Source: Clostridia bacterium
GTDB lineage: Bacteria; Bacillota; Clostridia; Oscillospirales; Acutalibacteraceae
DNA length: 35,653 bases
Reading direction: 5' to 3'
NCBI GenBank assembly: GCA_017423825.1
Contig: JAFPCP010000001.1
Span: forward strand, 1 to 35,653
Under the pieces are notes generated by a model. It saw nothing but the letters and a program-made list of their open reading frames with translations, did not search any database and was not told where the DNA came from. The position numbers were made by a program, and so were the translations under genes. Shown piece by piece: positions 1 through 8,257 of the stretch. Each line of letters begins with the position of its first letter. Within the stretch, counting starts at the first letter, position 1.

Positions 1-22
1 CTCCCAGCTGAGCTATACCCCC
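1..22 (-). tRNA. 5' end of a tRNA gene, probably tRNA-Ala (cut by window edge)
   Basis: Read on the minus strand, the first 22 bases give GGGGGTATAGCTCAGCTGGG plus AG. This is an acceptor 5' strand followed by the conserved TAGCTCAG D-arm start. The GGGGGTATAGCTCAG beginning is typical of bacterial tRNA-Ala. The anticodon lies outside the window, so the isotype is an inference. A matching promoter lies just upstream (46-74, minus). Confidence 0.8.
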
Positions 23-45
23 ATATGTTCTCTCGAACGGGTTTT

Positions 46-74
46 ATAATAACAGACCTATATCAAAAAGTCAA
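46..74 (-). promoter_or_regulatory. Sigma-A promoter for the minus-strand tRNA
   Basis: On the minus strand, TTGACT (74-69) and TATTAT (51-46) are separated by 17 bp. The -10 lies about 23 bases before the first tRNA base, a normal distance for a stable-RNA promoter. Confidence 0.6.
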
Positions 75-129
75 GCCTTTTTTAAAAACTTTCCAAAAAA
101 TTATAAATTATAAAAATTTTTGGGCCGGG

Positions 130-158
130 TTGCAAAAAATGTCTGTTTAGGTTATAAT
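130..158 (+). promoter_or_regulatory. Sigma-A promoter of mgtE
   Basis: TTGCAA (130-135) and a perfect TATAAT (153-158) are 17 bp apart. Transcription should begin near 165, leaving a leader of about 205 nt before mgtE, long enough for regulation. A 12-bp direct repeat (TTGCAAAAAATG) occurs at 130-141 and 170-181, covering the -35 and the start of the transcript. Confidence 0.8.
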
Positions 159-198
159 GAAAAGGTAAATTGCAAAAAATGAAAGGCAGGTGGTTGTC

Positions 199-297
199 AT
201 GGATAATAGTGTTGTTCCTCCTCGAACTATAAACATTGCGAATAAGAGACGGGCTATGTTCTGTGATGTGCGCCTGCAAGTGTTTCCTGACTTATAA
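199..297 (+). CDS. Candidate 32-residue leader peptide upstream of mgtE
   Basis: An ATG at 199 preceded by AGGTGG (188-193, 5-nt spacer) opens a 32-codon frame ending in TAA at 295-297. It lies wholly within the mgtE transcript leader. The product begins MDNSVVPPRT, is basic in the middle (NKRRAMF) and ends VFPDL. An acidic residue and a Pro-Pro pair close to the N-terminus recall MgtL-type leader peptides, whose translation falters at low Mg2+ and so controls a downstream Mg2+ transporter. The comparison is by position and character, not homology. After the stop, about 72 nt lead to mgtE. A CCTCCT at 217-222, inside this frame, is complementary to the mgtE SD AGGAGG (356-361), so ribosome movement here could expose or hide the mgtE start. 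Coding status is unproven. Confidence 0.45.
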   Translation: MDNSVVPPRTINIANKRRAMFCDVRLQVFPDL

Positions 298-369
298 GAG
301 CTGGGGTTTTGTGTTGCATGGGCGTGTGTTGCGGACCGTCTTGCCTGTCAAGGTTAGGAGGTCTTTTTT

Positions 370-1797
370 ATGTCAGAAGAAAAGAATGTGTTTTCCTATT
401 CTGGTGAAGAGATGGTGTCCGTTTCGCACGCCTTAAATGAACTGGACGCCTTGATACGCAGTCGTCGACCGATGGCTGAGCTGAGACAAGAACTCGAATC
501 GTATCATGACAGCTTTTTGGCGGATGCGCTTACCCGGTTATCTCCGGCCGGGCGCCAGCGTTTATATCGCATTTTGGGGCAACAGCGCATGAGTGACGTT
601 TTTGCCCATCTGGAAAACGTAGAGGACTATATTGGCGAGCTGGACGATGAGCGGGCGGCGGACGTTATCCAGGGCATGGATGCCGACGATGCGGTGGACG
701 TGCTGGAAGAGCTGGATGAGGACAGGCGCGCGCGGCTGATGGAATTGATGGATGCAGATGCGGCTGAGGACATACAACTCATCGATTCGTACGATGACGA
801 TTGTATTGGTAGTTGCATGACCACCAATTATGTGGCTATCGCCCGCACTCTCACGATAAAGCAGGCGATGCGCACCTTGGTGCGGCAGGCGGCGGATAAC
901 GACAATATATCGGTTTTATACGTGCTCGAAGAGGACGGAACCTTTTATGGCGCCATTTCGTTGAAAGATTTAATCATCGCGCGTAAAGATGTTTGCTTGG
1001 AAGAGCTGGTGGTAACGGCATATCCGTTTGTGTATGCTGCGCAGTCGGTGGAATCTTGCATTGAGCAACTCAAAGACTATTCGGAAGATTCCATTCCCGT
1101 GTTGGGTGAGGACCGCCGGTTGTTGGGTGTTATCACCGCGCAGGATTTGGTGGAGGTCGTGGATGATGCGCTGGGCGAGGACTATGCGCGTTTGGCCGGT
1201 TTGACCGCCGAGGAAGACCTGGAAGAACCTCTGGCAATGAGCGTGCGTAAACGGTTGCCTTGGTTGATCGTGCTGTTGTTTTTGGGGTTGGGTGTTTCGA
1301 CGGTAGTCGGGGCTTTTGAGAGCGTGGTCAGTAGTTTGACCTTGATTGTTTGCTTCCAGTCGTTGATTTTGTCAATGGCCGGCAACGTGGGCACGCAATC
1401 GCTGGCTGTCACCATCCGGGTGCTGATGGATGAAAATCTTACTCCGCGTCAGATTGTTTCCTTAGTATGGAAAGAATTGCGGGTAGGTTTTTGCAACGGC
1501 ATGCTTATGGGTGCTTTGTCCGTGCTGTGTATCGGCGCGTATATTTGGTTGCTCAAAGGCAATGACGCGGCCTTTTCTTTCGCGGTGTCTGGTTGCATCG
1601 GTTTGGCGATGTTGTTGGCGATGACGGTGTCGAGTCTTACCGGCACGGTTATCCCGCTGCTTTTCAAGAAATTGCGCGTCGATCCGGCGGTAGCGTCCGG
1701 ACCACTTATCACCACATTTAATGACTTGGTAGCGGTGGTGGTTTACTACGGCATGGCGTGGTTGCTGCTGATACGTGCGTTGCCGTTTGCAGGATAG
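370..1797 (+). CDS. mgtE: Magnesium transporter MgtE
   Basis: A 475-residue protein with the full MgtE layout. The cytoplasmic helical N-domain (about 15-135) holds repeated acidic DDERAADV/DADDAVDVLEEL segments. A pair of CBS domains follows (about 140-265), and then five membrane helices (about 285-475). The pore helices include AGNVGTQSLAVTIR and TTFNDLVAVVVYYG. The latter carries the Asp that in the Thermus MgtE family sits in the Mg2+ path. The N and CBS domains bind Mg2+ and close the pore when cytosolic Mg2+ is high. The start at 370 has SD AGGAGG nine bases upstream. pfp follows after a 37-base gap with no terminator, so the two are probably cotranscribed. Confidence 0.95.
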   Translation: MSEEKNVFSYSGEEMVSVSHALNELDALIRSRRPMAELRQELESYHDSFLADALTRLSPAGRQRLYRILGQQRMSDVFAHLENVEDYIGELDDERAADVIQGMDADDAVDVLEELDEDRRARLMELMDADAAEDIQLIDSYDDDCIGSCMTTNYVAIARTLTIKQAMRTLVRQAADNDNISVLYVLEEDGTFYGAISLKDLIIARKDVCLEELVVTAYPFVYAAQSVESCIEQLKDYSEDSIPVLGEDRRLLGVITAQDLVEVVDDALGEDYARLAGLTAEEDLEEPLAMSVRKRLPWLIVLLFLGLGVSTVVGAFESVVSSLTLIVCFQSLILSMAGNVGTQSLAVTIRVLMDENLTPRQIVSLVWKELRVGFCNGMLMGALSVLCIGAYIWLLKGNDAAFSFAVSGCIGLAMLLAMTVSSLTGTVIPLLFKKLRVDPAVASGPLITTFNDLVAVVVYYGMAWLLLIRALPFAG

Positions 1798-1834
1798 GTT
1801 GCATTTCTTATATAGTTTATAGGGAGGATGTAAA

Positions 1835-3040
1835 ATGAATATAGTTGTGGCACAATCGGGCGGCCCTACGGCCGCTATCAACGCCTCTTTGTTAGGCGTT
1901 TATAAGCAGGCGCGGCAATGGCCCGATGTGAATACAGTGTACGGCGCAAAAAATGGAATTGAAGGTATTTTGAAAGACGATTTACTTGACCTTGATACGT
2001 ATCTTTCCACGCAAGAAGCGCAGACGCTACTCCGGCAGACGCCGTCCTCTTTTTTGGGCTCCTGCCGCTATAAATTGCCATCTGCCGCGTCACAACCAAC
2101 CGTATATGAAACCATTCGCCGTGTGTTGGAACAGCACGATATTGGTGCTTTTTTCTACATAGGCGGGAACGATTCGATGGATACGGTGGATAAACTGTCG
2201 GCATATTTCGCGCAGGTGGGGTGTTCGATTCAGGTGATGGGTGTGCCGAAAACGATCGATAACGACCTTGTGCATACCGACCATACACCGGGATACGGTT
2301 CGGCGGCGAAGTTCATATCTACCGCTATGATGGAAATGATTCGGGATGCCGCGGTATACGATTTGCCGTCGGTGTTGATAGTAGAAATCATGGGACGGGA
2401 CACCGGTTGGCTGACGGCTGCGTCCGCTTTGCCTTGGCTAAACGGGGAGCAGGCGCCGCATTTGGTGTATTTGCCGGAGGTTCCGTTTACGGCCGATGCC
2501 TTTTTGGCGGACGTGCGACGGATGCAAAAACAAACAAACACGGTTATCGTAGCTGTGTCCGAGGGCGTGACCTTGGAGGAGTTGTCGGCGTTTCAGTCGG
2601 GTGACGTGGACGCTTTTGGCCATAAATATTTATCCGGCATCGGTAAATGTCTGGAAACATTGGTGAAACAGAAAATCGGCTGTAAAGTGCGTTCTGTGGA
2701 ACTGAACGTGTTACAGCGCTGTGCGGCGCATTTTGCTTCGGATACCGATTTAACAGAGGCGGAACGCGTCGGCGCGGCGGCTGTGGAAGCAGCTCGGGCG
2801 GGAGCGACCGGACAGGTCGCCATGCTACAACGGACGGGGGATGCTCCGTATGCGGTGACCACCGCTTGTGTGCCGGTGTGTGAGGTGGCAAACCATGTGA
2901 AATACGTCCCTCGCGATTGGATTAACCAAGAGGGCAATCGCGTGACCGAAGAGGCGCTGGCTTATATCCGCCCCTTGGTGATGGGGGAGCCGGCGCTGCA
3001 CACAGAAAACGGTATGCCCCGTCAGTTGCGCATTAAATAA
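1835..3040 (+). CDS. pfp: PPi-dependent 6-phosphofructokinase
   Basis: A 401-residue PfkA-superfamily enzyme that phosphorylates fructose 6-phosphate. Two sequence markers point to pyrophosphate as donor. The phosphate-donor loop reads GGNDSMDT, with Asp where ATP enzymes have Gly, and the catalytic loop reads PKTIDND, with Lys where ATP enzymes have Gly. The MGRDTGWL motif for fructose 6-phosphate is present. A PPi enzyme can run reversibly and saves ATP, which suits a fermenter. SD GGGAGGATG precedes the ATG. It follows mgtE closely and ends at a terminator (3047-3086). A second, ATP-type PFK is encoded at 17806-18768. Confidence 0.9.
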   Translation: MNIVVAQSGGPTAAINASLLGVYKQARQWPDVNTVYGAKNGIEGILKDDLLDLDTYLSTQEAQTLLRQTPSSFLGSCRYKLPSAASQPTVYETIRRVLEQHDIGAFFYIGGNDSMDTVDKLSAYFAQVGCSIQVMGVPKTIDNDLVHTDHTPGYGSAAKFISTAMMEMIRDAAVYDLPSVLIVEIMGRDTGWLTAASALPWLNGEQAPHLVYLPEVPFTADAFLADVRRMQKQTNTVIVAVSEGVTLEELSAFQSGDVDAFGHKYLSGIGKCLETLVKQKIGCKVRSVELNVLQRCAAHFASDTDLTEAERVGAAAVEAARAGATGQVAMLQRTGDAPYAVTTACVPVCEVANHVKYVPRDWINQEGNRVTEEALAYIRPLVMGEPALHTENGMPRQLRIK

Positions 3041-3046
3041 AAAATC

Positions 3047-3086
3047 AAAATCCACTCGCAAAGCATGCAGGTGGATTTTTTATATT
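3047..3086 (+). terminator. Terminator after the PPi-phosphofructokinase gene
   Basis: AAAATCCAC (3047-3055) pairs with GTGGATTTT (3071-3079) around a 15-base loop, followed by T-rich sequence. Confidence 0.65.
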
Positions 3087-3101
3087 TTTTTCAAAAAATA
3101 C

Positions 3102-3130
3102 TTGACAATTGTTTTTTAAGCGTGTATACT
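3102..3130 (+). promoter_or_regulatory. Sigma-A promoter of perR
   Basis: TTGACA (3102-3107) and TATACT (3125-3130) with a 17-bp spacer. Transcription should begin near 3137, inside the first PerR-like box, so a bound repressor would block initiation. Confidence 0.85.
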
Positions 3131-3134
3131 AACA

Positions 3135-3166
3135 TTGTAATCATTACAAACTGGAAATGATTACAA
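3135..3166 (+). promoter_or_regulatory. Two adjacent PerR/Fur-family operator boxes
   Basis: TTGTAATCATTACAA (3135-3149) is a perfect 15-bp palindrome with 7-1-7 symmetry, the form of PerR boxes. A second site at 3152-3166 (TGGAAATGATTACAA) keeps one perfect half and a degenerate other half. The centres (3142 and 3159) are 17 bp apart. Position over the start of transcription suggests autorepression of perR and probably of rubrerythrin. Confidence 0.8.
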
Positions 3167-3180
3167 GAAAGGAGGGCAGA

Positions 3181-3600
3181 ATGCAATATCAAGAAATAGC
3201 GAAAATGCTTTCTTCGCGGGGCATACGCCCAACGCAGCAACGCTTAGCGGTGTATGATTATTTATTACAGCACCGCACACATCCGTCAGCAGACACCATT
3301 TATGGCGCGCTGATAGAGCAAAACCCGACCTTTTCGCGTACCACGGTTTATAATTCTCTGCACACTTTGGTGCAAGCCGCTTTGGTGAAAGAATTGACCA
3401 TGGACACGGAGGAACGACATTACGACGCGGATATACGTCCTCACGGACATTTCCATTGTCGGCAATGCGGGGAGATAGCAGACATCCGTTTGGATGGGGA
3501 TTTGTTACAGGCGCTGCGTCCGGCCGGTTACACGGTGCAGGAGCAGGAAGTGTATTTTAGTGGGTTGTGTCCTGCCTGTGGAGAGGCAACCGGCAAATAA
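3181..3600 (+). CDS. perR: Peroxide-responsive repressor PerR (Fur family)
   Basis: A 139-residue Fur-family regulator with a winged-helix N-domain (about 1-80) and a C-terminal dimer domain. Two CxxC pairs (HCRQCG, GLCPACG) form the structural Zn site. The regulatory metal ligands are visible: His in HRTHPSAD, Asp/His in YDADIRPHGHFHC and Asp in EIADIRLD. This pattern, with Asp rather than Glu before the HGHFHC segment, favours PerR over Fur; in PerR these His residues are oxidised by peroxide when Fe2+ is bound. The ATG at 3181 has SD AAAGGAGGG. An in-frame ATG at 3157 lies inside the operator and has no SD. The next gene is a rubrerythrin, a typical PerR target. Confidence 0.88.
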   Translation: MQYQEIAKMLSSRGIRPTQQRLAVYDYLLQHRTHPSADTIYGALIEQNPTFSRTTVYNSLHTLVQAALVKELTMDTEERHYDADIRPHGHFHCRQCGEIADIRLDGDLLQALRPAGYTVQEQEVYFSGLCPACGEATGK

Positions 3601-3639
3601 GTTGATTTTTATTATTATGATTTTATGGAGGGTATGAAA

Positions 3640-4182
3640 ATGAAAAAGTTTGTTTGCAGTGTATGTGGATATGTTCATGAGGGAGATGTGGCTCCGAATG
3701 TGTGCCCGGTCTGTGGTGTAACGGCGGAGAAATTCACCGAACAAAGCGCAGAGCGCGCTTGGGCTGCGGAGCACGTTGTTGGCGTGGCGCAGGGCGTGGA
3801 TCCGGAAATCATCGAGGGCTTGCGCGCAAATTTCAACGGCGAGTGCTCGGAGGTTGGCATGTATCTGGCGATGGCGCGCGTGGCGCATCGCGAGGGGTAT
3901 CCGGAGATCGGCCTGTACTGGGAAAAAGCTGCCTATGAAGAGGCGGAGCATGCGGCTAAGTTCGCGGAACTTTTGGGCGAAGTGCTGACCAACAGCACCC
4001 AGAAGAACCTCGAAATGCGCGTGGACGCCGAGTGTGGCGCCACCGAGGGCAAGTTTGAATTGGCTAAACGGGCCAAAGAGTTGGGCCTGGATGCGATTCA
4101 CGATACGGTGCACGAGATGGCGCGCGATGAGGCGAGACACGGCAAGGCATTTGAGGGTCTGCTCAACCGTTATTTCAAATAA
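3640..4182 (+). CDS. Reverse rubrerythrin (peroxide/oxygen-reducing diiron protein)
   Basis: A 180-residue protein with the rubredoxin domain at the N-terminus (CSVCGY at about 5-9 and CPVCGV at about 22-27) and the ferritin-like diiron domain behind it (about 50-178). This is the reverse of classical rubrerythrin. Diiron ligands are visible in [19 protein letters not shown] and ARDEARHGK. Members of this family in clostridia reduce H2O2 and O2 with electrons from NADH through rubredoxin-type partners. The start at 3640 uses SD GGAGGG (3627-3632); ATGs at 3625 and 3634 sit on or too near that site. It follows perR by 39 bases and is probably in its operon. Confidence 0.88.
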   Translation: MKKFVCSVCGYVHEGDVAPNVCPVCGVTAEKFTEQSAERAWAAEHVVGVAQGVDPEIIEGLRANFNGECSEVGMYLAMARVAHREGYPEIGLYWEKAAYEEAEHAAKFAELLGEVLTNSTQKNLEMRVDAECGATEGKFELAKRAKELGLDAIHDTVHEMARDEARHGKAFEGLLNRYFK

Positions 4183-4223
4183 GCAAAAAACGCATGAACA
4201 AAGGGTTTTTGCATAACGAATAA

Positions 4224-4255
4224 AAGAGGCACGGAGCGAATGCTCCGTGCCTCTT
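4224..4255. terminator. Bidirectional terminator between rubrerythrin and the lipoprotein gene
   Basis: AAGAGGCACGGAGC (4224-4237) pairs perfectly over 14 bp with 4242-4255 around a GAAT loop. It lies between the convergent genes ending at 4182 (+) and 4276 (-). The flanking T-runs are weak. Confidence 0.7.
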
Positions 4256-4275
4256 GCGTTTGCTATGGTTTTCTA

Positions 4276-5316
4276 TCAAGCCATCAGATCTTTCTGCTCG
4301 TACAATTCGCAGAAATCGCTGAAATAGGGATTTTCCCAAGTGTTGCCGTCGGTGGTTTCGTAAGACACAATAATGGCTTTGAAATGCGCGATGTTATTGT
4401 TTTGCATCAGGGGGTAGCCGACGTCCTTGCCGTAACTTTCGCCGGGGGCGAGGTCTATGTTGCTGTACGTCACCTGGTCAATATAATCAATGCCGTCGTG
4501 TGTGTGGCTGCGTATTTTCACAGGGCGTTTGTTTTTATCCCAAGCGGCGAAAGCCACGTGCACGTTGGAAATGGTTTGTTCCGTGTTGTTTTTCATCACG
4601 ATTTGCAACATATCGGGATAGAGGTTCTTTTTATCCTCGCTCTGCACGAGATATTGGCTTTCGATGATGCCGATGTTCTGCTCTTTTATGGTTTTGTCCA
4701 ATTCGGCTTGTTTCAAGGTCTCAATTTTGGCGGTGTCTTCAATCAGGTCGAGCCCGCTTGTATATTCTTCGGTGGAAATACGCATATCATAGTCGAATTT
4801 TTGACCGCTGTAGGCGGTTTCGAAGGCTGAATAGTATGGGTTTTCCCATTTTTGTCCTTCTTGTGTTTCAAAGGAAACGACGATAGCTTTAATGCACAGG
4901 ATGCTGCTGAGGGTTGCATCCTTTGACAGGGGCAACCCTTTTCCTCGTCCGTAGACGCGACCGCTCAGCAGGTGGATATCGGTTAACGTGTGCTTTTGGA
5001 CAAAAGCGCCTTCCGTTGTGTCGGTTGCGGATTTGATTTGCACAGGTTGTTTTTTCAAATTCCAAGCCACGTAAGCGATTTCCACGGATGTGACGGTTTG
5101 AGTGGTGTTATTTTTCACCACAGCCTCCAACAAATCCGGATAGGCTTCTTTGTCTTTATTATCTTGCACGAGATATTGTGTACTGAAAACTGTCATCGGC
5201 TGTTTGTTCAGCAGCTCTTCGAATTCGGTTATGGTAATCCCGTCTTCTTGTTTGTTGCAGCCGGCGAAGGCCAGCGCGGTTGCCAAGGCGAGAACAAAAG
5301 AAACGATTCGCTTCAT
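4276..5316 (-). CDS. Lipoprotein with two copies of a DUF5780-like domain
   Basis: A 346-residue exported lipoprotein. The N-terminus MKRIVSF, a hydrophobic stretch and the lipobox LAFAGC give a lipid-modified Cys near residue 19. The rest is an internal duplication. Copy 1 (about 45-170) has STQYLVQDN, KNNTTQTV, YVAWNLKKQPVQI and KWENPYYSAF; copy 2 (about 220-340) has ESQYLVQSE, KNNTEQTI, FAAWDKNKRPVKI and TWENPYFSDF. From memory the pattern matches DUF5780, of unknown function; a substrate or surface-binding role is only a guess. The start at 5316 has SD GAGGAGG six bases upstream. An in-frame TTG at 5331 overlaps that SD and is rejected. It is a single gene with its own promoter. Confidence 0.82.
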   Translation of the reverse strand: MKRIVSFVLALATALAFAGCNKQEDGITITEFEELLNKQPMTVFSTQYLVQDNKDKEAYPDLLEAVVKNNTTQTVTSVEIAYVAWNLKKQPVQIKSATDTTEGAFVQKHTLTDIHLLSGRVYGRGKGLPLSKDATLSSILCIKAIVVSFETQEGQKWENPYYSAFETAYSGQKFDYDMRISTEEYTSGLDLIEDTAKIETLKQAELDKTIKEQNIGIIESQYLVQSEDKKNLYPDMLQIVMKNNTEQTISNVHVAFAAWDKNKRPVKIRSHTHDGIDYIDQVTYSNIDLAPGESYGKDVGYPLMQNNNIAHFKAIIVSYETTDGNTWENPYFSDFCELYEQKDLMA

Positions 5317-5348
5317 ACGGGGCCTCCTCAAAAAACGTTACTAGGAAG

Positions 5349-5377
5349 ATTATATCTTTTTTGAATACGTTTGTCAA
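5349..5377 (-). promoter_or_regulatory. Sigma-A promoter of the lipoprotein gene
   Basis: On the minus strand, consensus TTGACA (5377-5372) and TATAAT (5354-5349) are spaced by 17 bp, 32 bases before the ATG. This is a near-ideal promoter. Confidence 0.85.
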
Positions 5378-5455
5378 CCGAAAACCGCGCGGCTGAAAAA
5401 GGTGAATTTTATGGCGTGGGCAAGGCGCGCGGGTGTGTTTTTTTGTAAAAATAAC

Positions 5456-5484
5456 TGGATTTTTCGTGCGTTTTACAGTACAAT
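5456..5484 (+). promoter_or_regulatory. Possible promoter of polA
   Basis: TACAAT (5479-5484) is a good -10, but 17 bp upstream there is only TGGATT (5456-5461) as a poor -35. Transcription would start near 5491, favouring the downstream polA start codons. Confidence 0.45.
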
Positions 5485-5518
5485 AGAAACATAACGGATG
5501 GAAAGAGGATGGATGCGC

Positions 5519-8092
5519 ATGGAACGGTTGTTGGTGATTGACGGAAACAGTATCGTCAACCGCGCTTTTTACGGTGTAAAAGCACTCACCACCCGCGATG
5601 GTCGGTATACCAATGCCATTGTGGGCTTCTTGAATATTTTAGCCCGTTTAGAGGCGGTCACCGAGGCGGAAGGGGTTGTGGTGGCCTTTGACGTGCATGC
5701 CCCCACTTTCCGGCATGCGGTATATGCGGATTACAAAGCCGGACGCAAAGGCATGCCGGATGAGTTACGCCAACAGATGGCGCCGCTGAAAGCGATTTTA
5801 CAGGCGATGGGTTTACATCTTGTGGAACAGCCGGGGTATGAGGCGGACGACATTTTGGGCACGCTTGCACAGGCGACGGCACAAGCCGGTGGCGTTTGCT
5901 ATGTTGCCACGGGTGACCGCGATTCGTTGCAGTTGGTGGACGAGGGCGTCACGGTTTTGTTGGCAACAACCAAAATGGGACACCCCGAAACGGTGGTATA
6001 TGACCGCCAGGCGATTGTGGAAAAATACGGGTTACAGCCGGAACAGCTTATCGACCTGAAAGCCCTGCAAGGGGATGCGAGCGATAACATTCCCGGTGTG
6101 CCGGGTGTCGGGGAAAAGACGGCGTTGGATTTGTTGCAACGGTTCGGCACGTTGGATGCGATATACACACAGTTGGAAACGTTGGATATTCGGGACAGTC
6201 TGCGCGGCAAGCTGGCTGCCGGCAAGGATAGCGCCTACATGAGTCGGGAGTTGGGCACCATTTGCCGCGCGGTTCCTATGGAAACCGACCCGGCACGGTT
6301 TGTTAAGAGGCCGGTACAACGCTCGGAATTGGCGGCTTTGTTGCGAGATTTGGAATTGTATAAATGGTTGGAGAAACTCGGCCTGAGCGACCAACTGACG
6401 CAACCGACCGCGGCGGCTGATGAGACGGCCGTGCCCACTTTGCCGATAGAGGGCAACGAAGCGTTGGAGGACGTGTTGGCGATTGCTGAGCGCACCGGCC
6501 GAATCGACTTGTTGGCGGATATCGTGCAAGGTGACGTGCGTGGTGTCGGTTTATCGGTGGAGGGGCGGCTGGCCCGCGTGGAGCGTTTGGCGCCGTCTTT
6601 TGACCGGTTGTTGCACCTGTTTGCCGACCCGACGATAGAAAAACGTACCCACGACAGCAAGTCGCTGTTTCGTGTGTTGACAGCGGCCGGCATAGAGCCC
6701 GCGGGTTTTGTGCTGGATACGGCGTTGGCAGCCTATTTGCTCAATCCGCTGTCGTCGGATTATTCGCTGACCCGATTGATGCAGGAGCAAAATGTGGCCG
6801 TCACAGAGGACGCGCTGGCGGGATTTTCTGTACTGGCGGACCGCTTGACAGACGCGGTGCATGAGCAGGGCTTGTGGGCGCTTCTCACCGAGGTGGAACA
6901 GCCGCTGGCGTTGGTGCTTGCTTCGATGGAAAACGAGGGCGTGGCAGTAGATAGAGATGGCATTGTGGCTTTTGGACAGGAATTGTCCGCCCGCATCGCG
7001 GATTTGCAGACCTCTATTTGGGAGCAAGTAGGGTATACGTTCAATTTGAATTCGCCGAAGCAACTGGGCAAGGCGCTGTTTGAGGATTTGGGGTTGCCCG
7101 CCGGTAAAAAAACCAAGTCCGGCTATTCTACTAGTGCAGACGTGCTGGAAAAATTGCGGGACGTTCACCCGGTGGTAGCTGGGCTGTTGGAATATCGCAC
7201 GCTCACCAAACTCAACGGCACCTATTGCGAGGGGCTTTTGAAGGAAATCGGTGCGGATAATCGCATTCGCTCGGTATTCAACCAGACAGAAACCCGCACC
7301 GGGCGCATTTCGTCGTCCGAGCCGAATTTGCAAAACATTCCCGTGCGCTCGGAATTGGGGCGGCAAATGCGTCGGTTCTTCCGCGCGCGTCCCGGTTGGG
7401 TGCTGTGCGATGCGGATTATTCGCAGATTGAATTGCGCGTTTTAGCGCACATGGCGCAAGAGCCCACCATGCAACAGGCTTTCAACACAGGCGAGGACAT
7501 TCACCTGTCCACCGCTGCACAGGTGTTTGGTTTGCCGAAACAGCAGGTGACACCGGAACTGCGGTCGCGGGCCAAGGCGGTGAATTTCGGGATTATCTAC
7601 GGCATCGGCGCCCATTCCTTGTCGGAGGATTTGGGTGTGTCGTATGGAGAGGCGAAGGCGTATATCGAACAATATTTGCGGCATTTCGGCGCGGTATCGG
7701 CTTTCATGAACCGTTTGATTGCAGATGCAACCGAAAAAGGATATGCAGAGACCTTGCTGGGACGGCGTCGCCCGTTGCCGGAGTTGAAGGCGGGCAACGC
7801 GATGACGCGCCATTTCGGCGAGCGGGTGGCACGCAACATGCCCATTCAAGGCACCGCCGCGGACATTATCAAGGTCGCTATGGTGCGAGTGTATAACCGC
7901 CTGCGCGCAGAGGGACTACAAGCTCAACTGGTCTTGCAGGTGCACGATGAACTGTTGGTAGAGGCACCGCCTGCGGAACAGGAGACGGTGGTTCGCTTGT
8001 TGCAGGAGGAGATGGAGTCGGCGGTGGCTTTGTCGGTGCGCTTGGAGGTGGACGTGCATACCGGTGAAACCTGGTATGATGCCAAGGGCTGA
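5519..8092 (+). CDS. polA: DNA polymerase I
   Basis: About 857 residues. The 5'-3' exonuclease domain spans about 1-290 (LLVIDGNSIVNRAFYG, YEADDILGTLA, GDASDNIPGVPGVGEKTA). A middle domain occupies the 3'-5' exonuclease position, and the family-A polymerase domain is C-terminal, with motif A DADYSQIELRVLAH (about 630), motif B RSRAKAVNFGIIYG (about 685) and motif C QVHDELLVE (about 807). The proofreading DxE motif is absent: the segment reads RIDLLADIVQGDV. The middle domain is therefore probably inactive, as in Bacillus and Taq enzymes. The enzyme fills repair gaps and removes Okazaki primers. The start at 5519 (MERLLVIDG) matches the usual family start. ATGs at 5498 and 5513 are in frame but less well spaced from AGAGG (5504-5508). 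Single-gene unit. Confidence 0.95.
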   Translation: MERLLVIDGNSIVNRAFYGVKALTTRDGRYTNAIVGFLNILARLEAVTEAEGVVVAFDVHAPTFRHAVYADYKAGRKGMPDELRQQMAPLKAILQAMGLHLVEQPGYEADDILGTLAQATAQAGGVCYVATGDRDSLQLVDEGVTVLLATTKMGHPETVVYDRQAIVEKYGLQPEQLIDLKALQGDASDNIPGVPGVGEKTALDLLQRFGTLDAIYTQLETLDIRDSLRGKLAAGKDSAYMSRELGTICRAVPMETDPARFVKRPVQRSELAALLRDLELYKWLEKLGLSDQLTQPTAAADETAVPTLPIEGNEALEDVLAIAERTGRIDLLADIVQGDVRGVGLSVEGRLARVERLAPSFDRLLHLFADPTIEKRTHDSKSLFRVLTAAGIEPAGFVLDTALAAYLLNPLSSDYSLTRLMQEQNVAVTEDALAGFSVLADRLTDAVHEQGLWALLTEVEQPLALVLASMENEGVAVDRDGIVAFGQELSARIADLQTSIWEQVGYTFNLNSPKQLGKALFEDLGLPAGKKTKSGYSTSADVLEKLRDVHPVVAGLLEYRTLTKLNGTYCEGLLKEIGADNRIRSVFNQTETRTGRISSSEPNLQNIPVRSELGRQMRRFFRARPGWVLCDADYSQIELRVLAHMAQEPTMQQAFNTGEDIHLSTAAQVFGLPKQQVTPELRSRAKAVNFGIIYGIGAHSLSEDLGVSYGEAKAYIEQYLRHFGAVSAFMNRLIADATEKGYAETLLGRRRPLPELKAGNAMTRHFGERVARNMPIQGTAADIIKVAMVRVYNRLRAEGLQAQLVLQVHDELLVEAPPAEQETVVRLLQEEMESAVALSVRLEVDVHTGETWYDAKG

Positions 8093-8114
8093 TACAATTA
8101 GAAATAAATACTGT

Positions 8115-8165
8115 GCCGGCAGGGCAGGTGGGGATTATACCACTTGTTCTGCCGGTGTTTTTTTG
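8115..8165 (+). terminator. Terminator after polA
   Basis: CCGGCAG and CAGGTGG (8116-8130) pair with CCACTTG and CTGCCGG (8140-8155), separated by small bulges, followed by a run of seven T. Confidence 0.85.
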
Positions 8166-8257
8166 CAATTTGTTGGAATTTTAGGGCAAATATTGTAAAA
8201 AATTACAAATAAGTAAAATATATCTCACATTTCTTCTAATAAAATAAACAAAAACTC

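Noticed and set aside
165-369. M-box (Mg2+ riboswitch) upstream of mgtE
   Set aside because: I looked for the conserved GTTAGGTGAGGCTCCT-like core and could not find it. The leader is described as unassigned apart from the candidate peptide.
8193-8208. TTGTAA-AAAA-TTACAA, resembling the perR operator half-sites
   Set aside because: The half-sites are spaced by 4 bases instead of 3 and the site lies about 65 bp before the glycogen promoter. One base out of register is a serious fault for this class of site.
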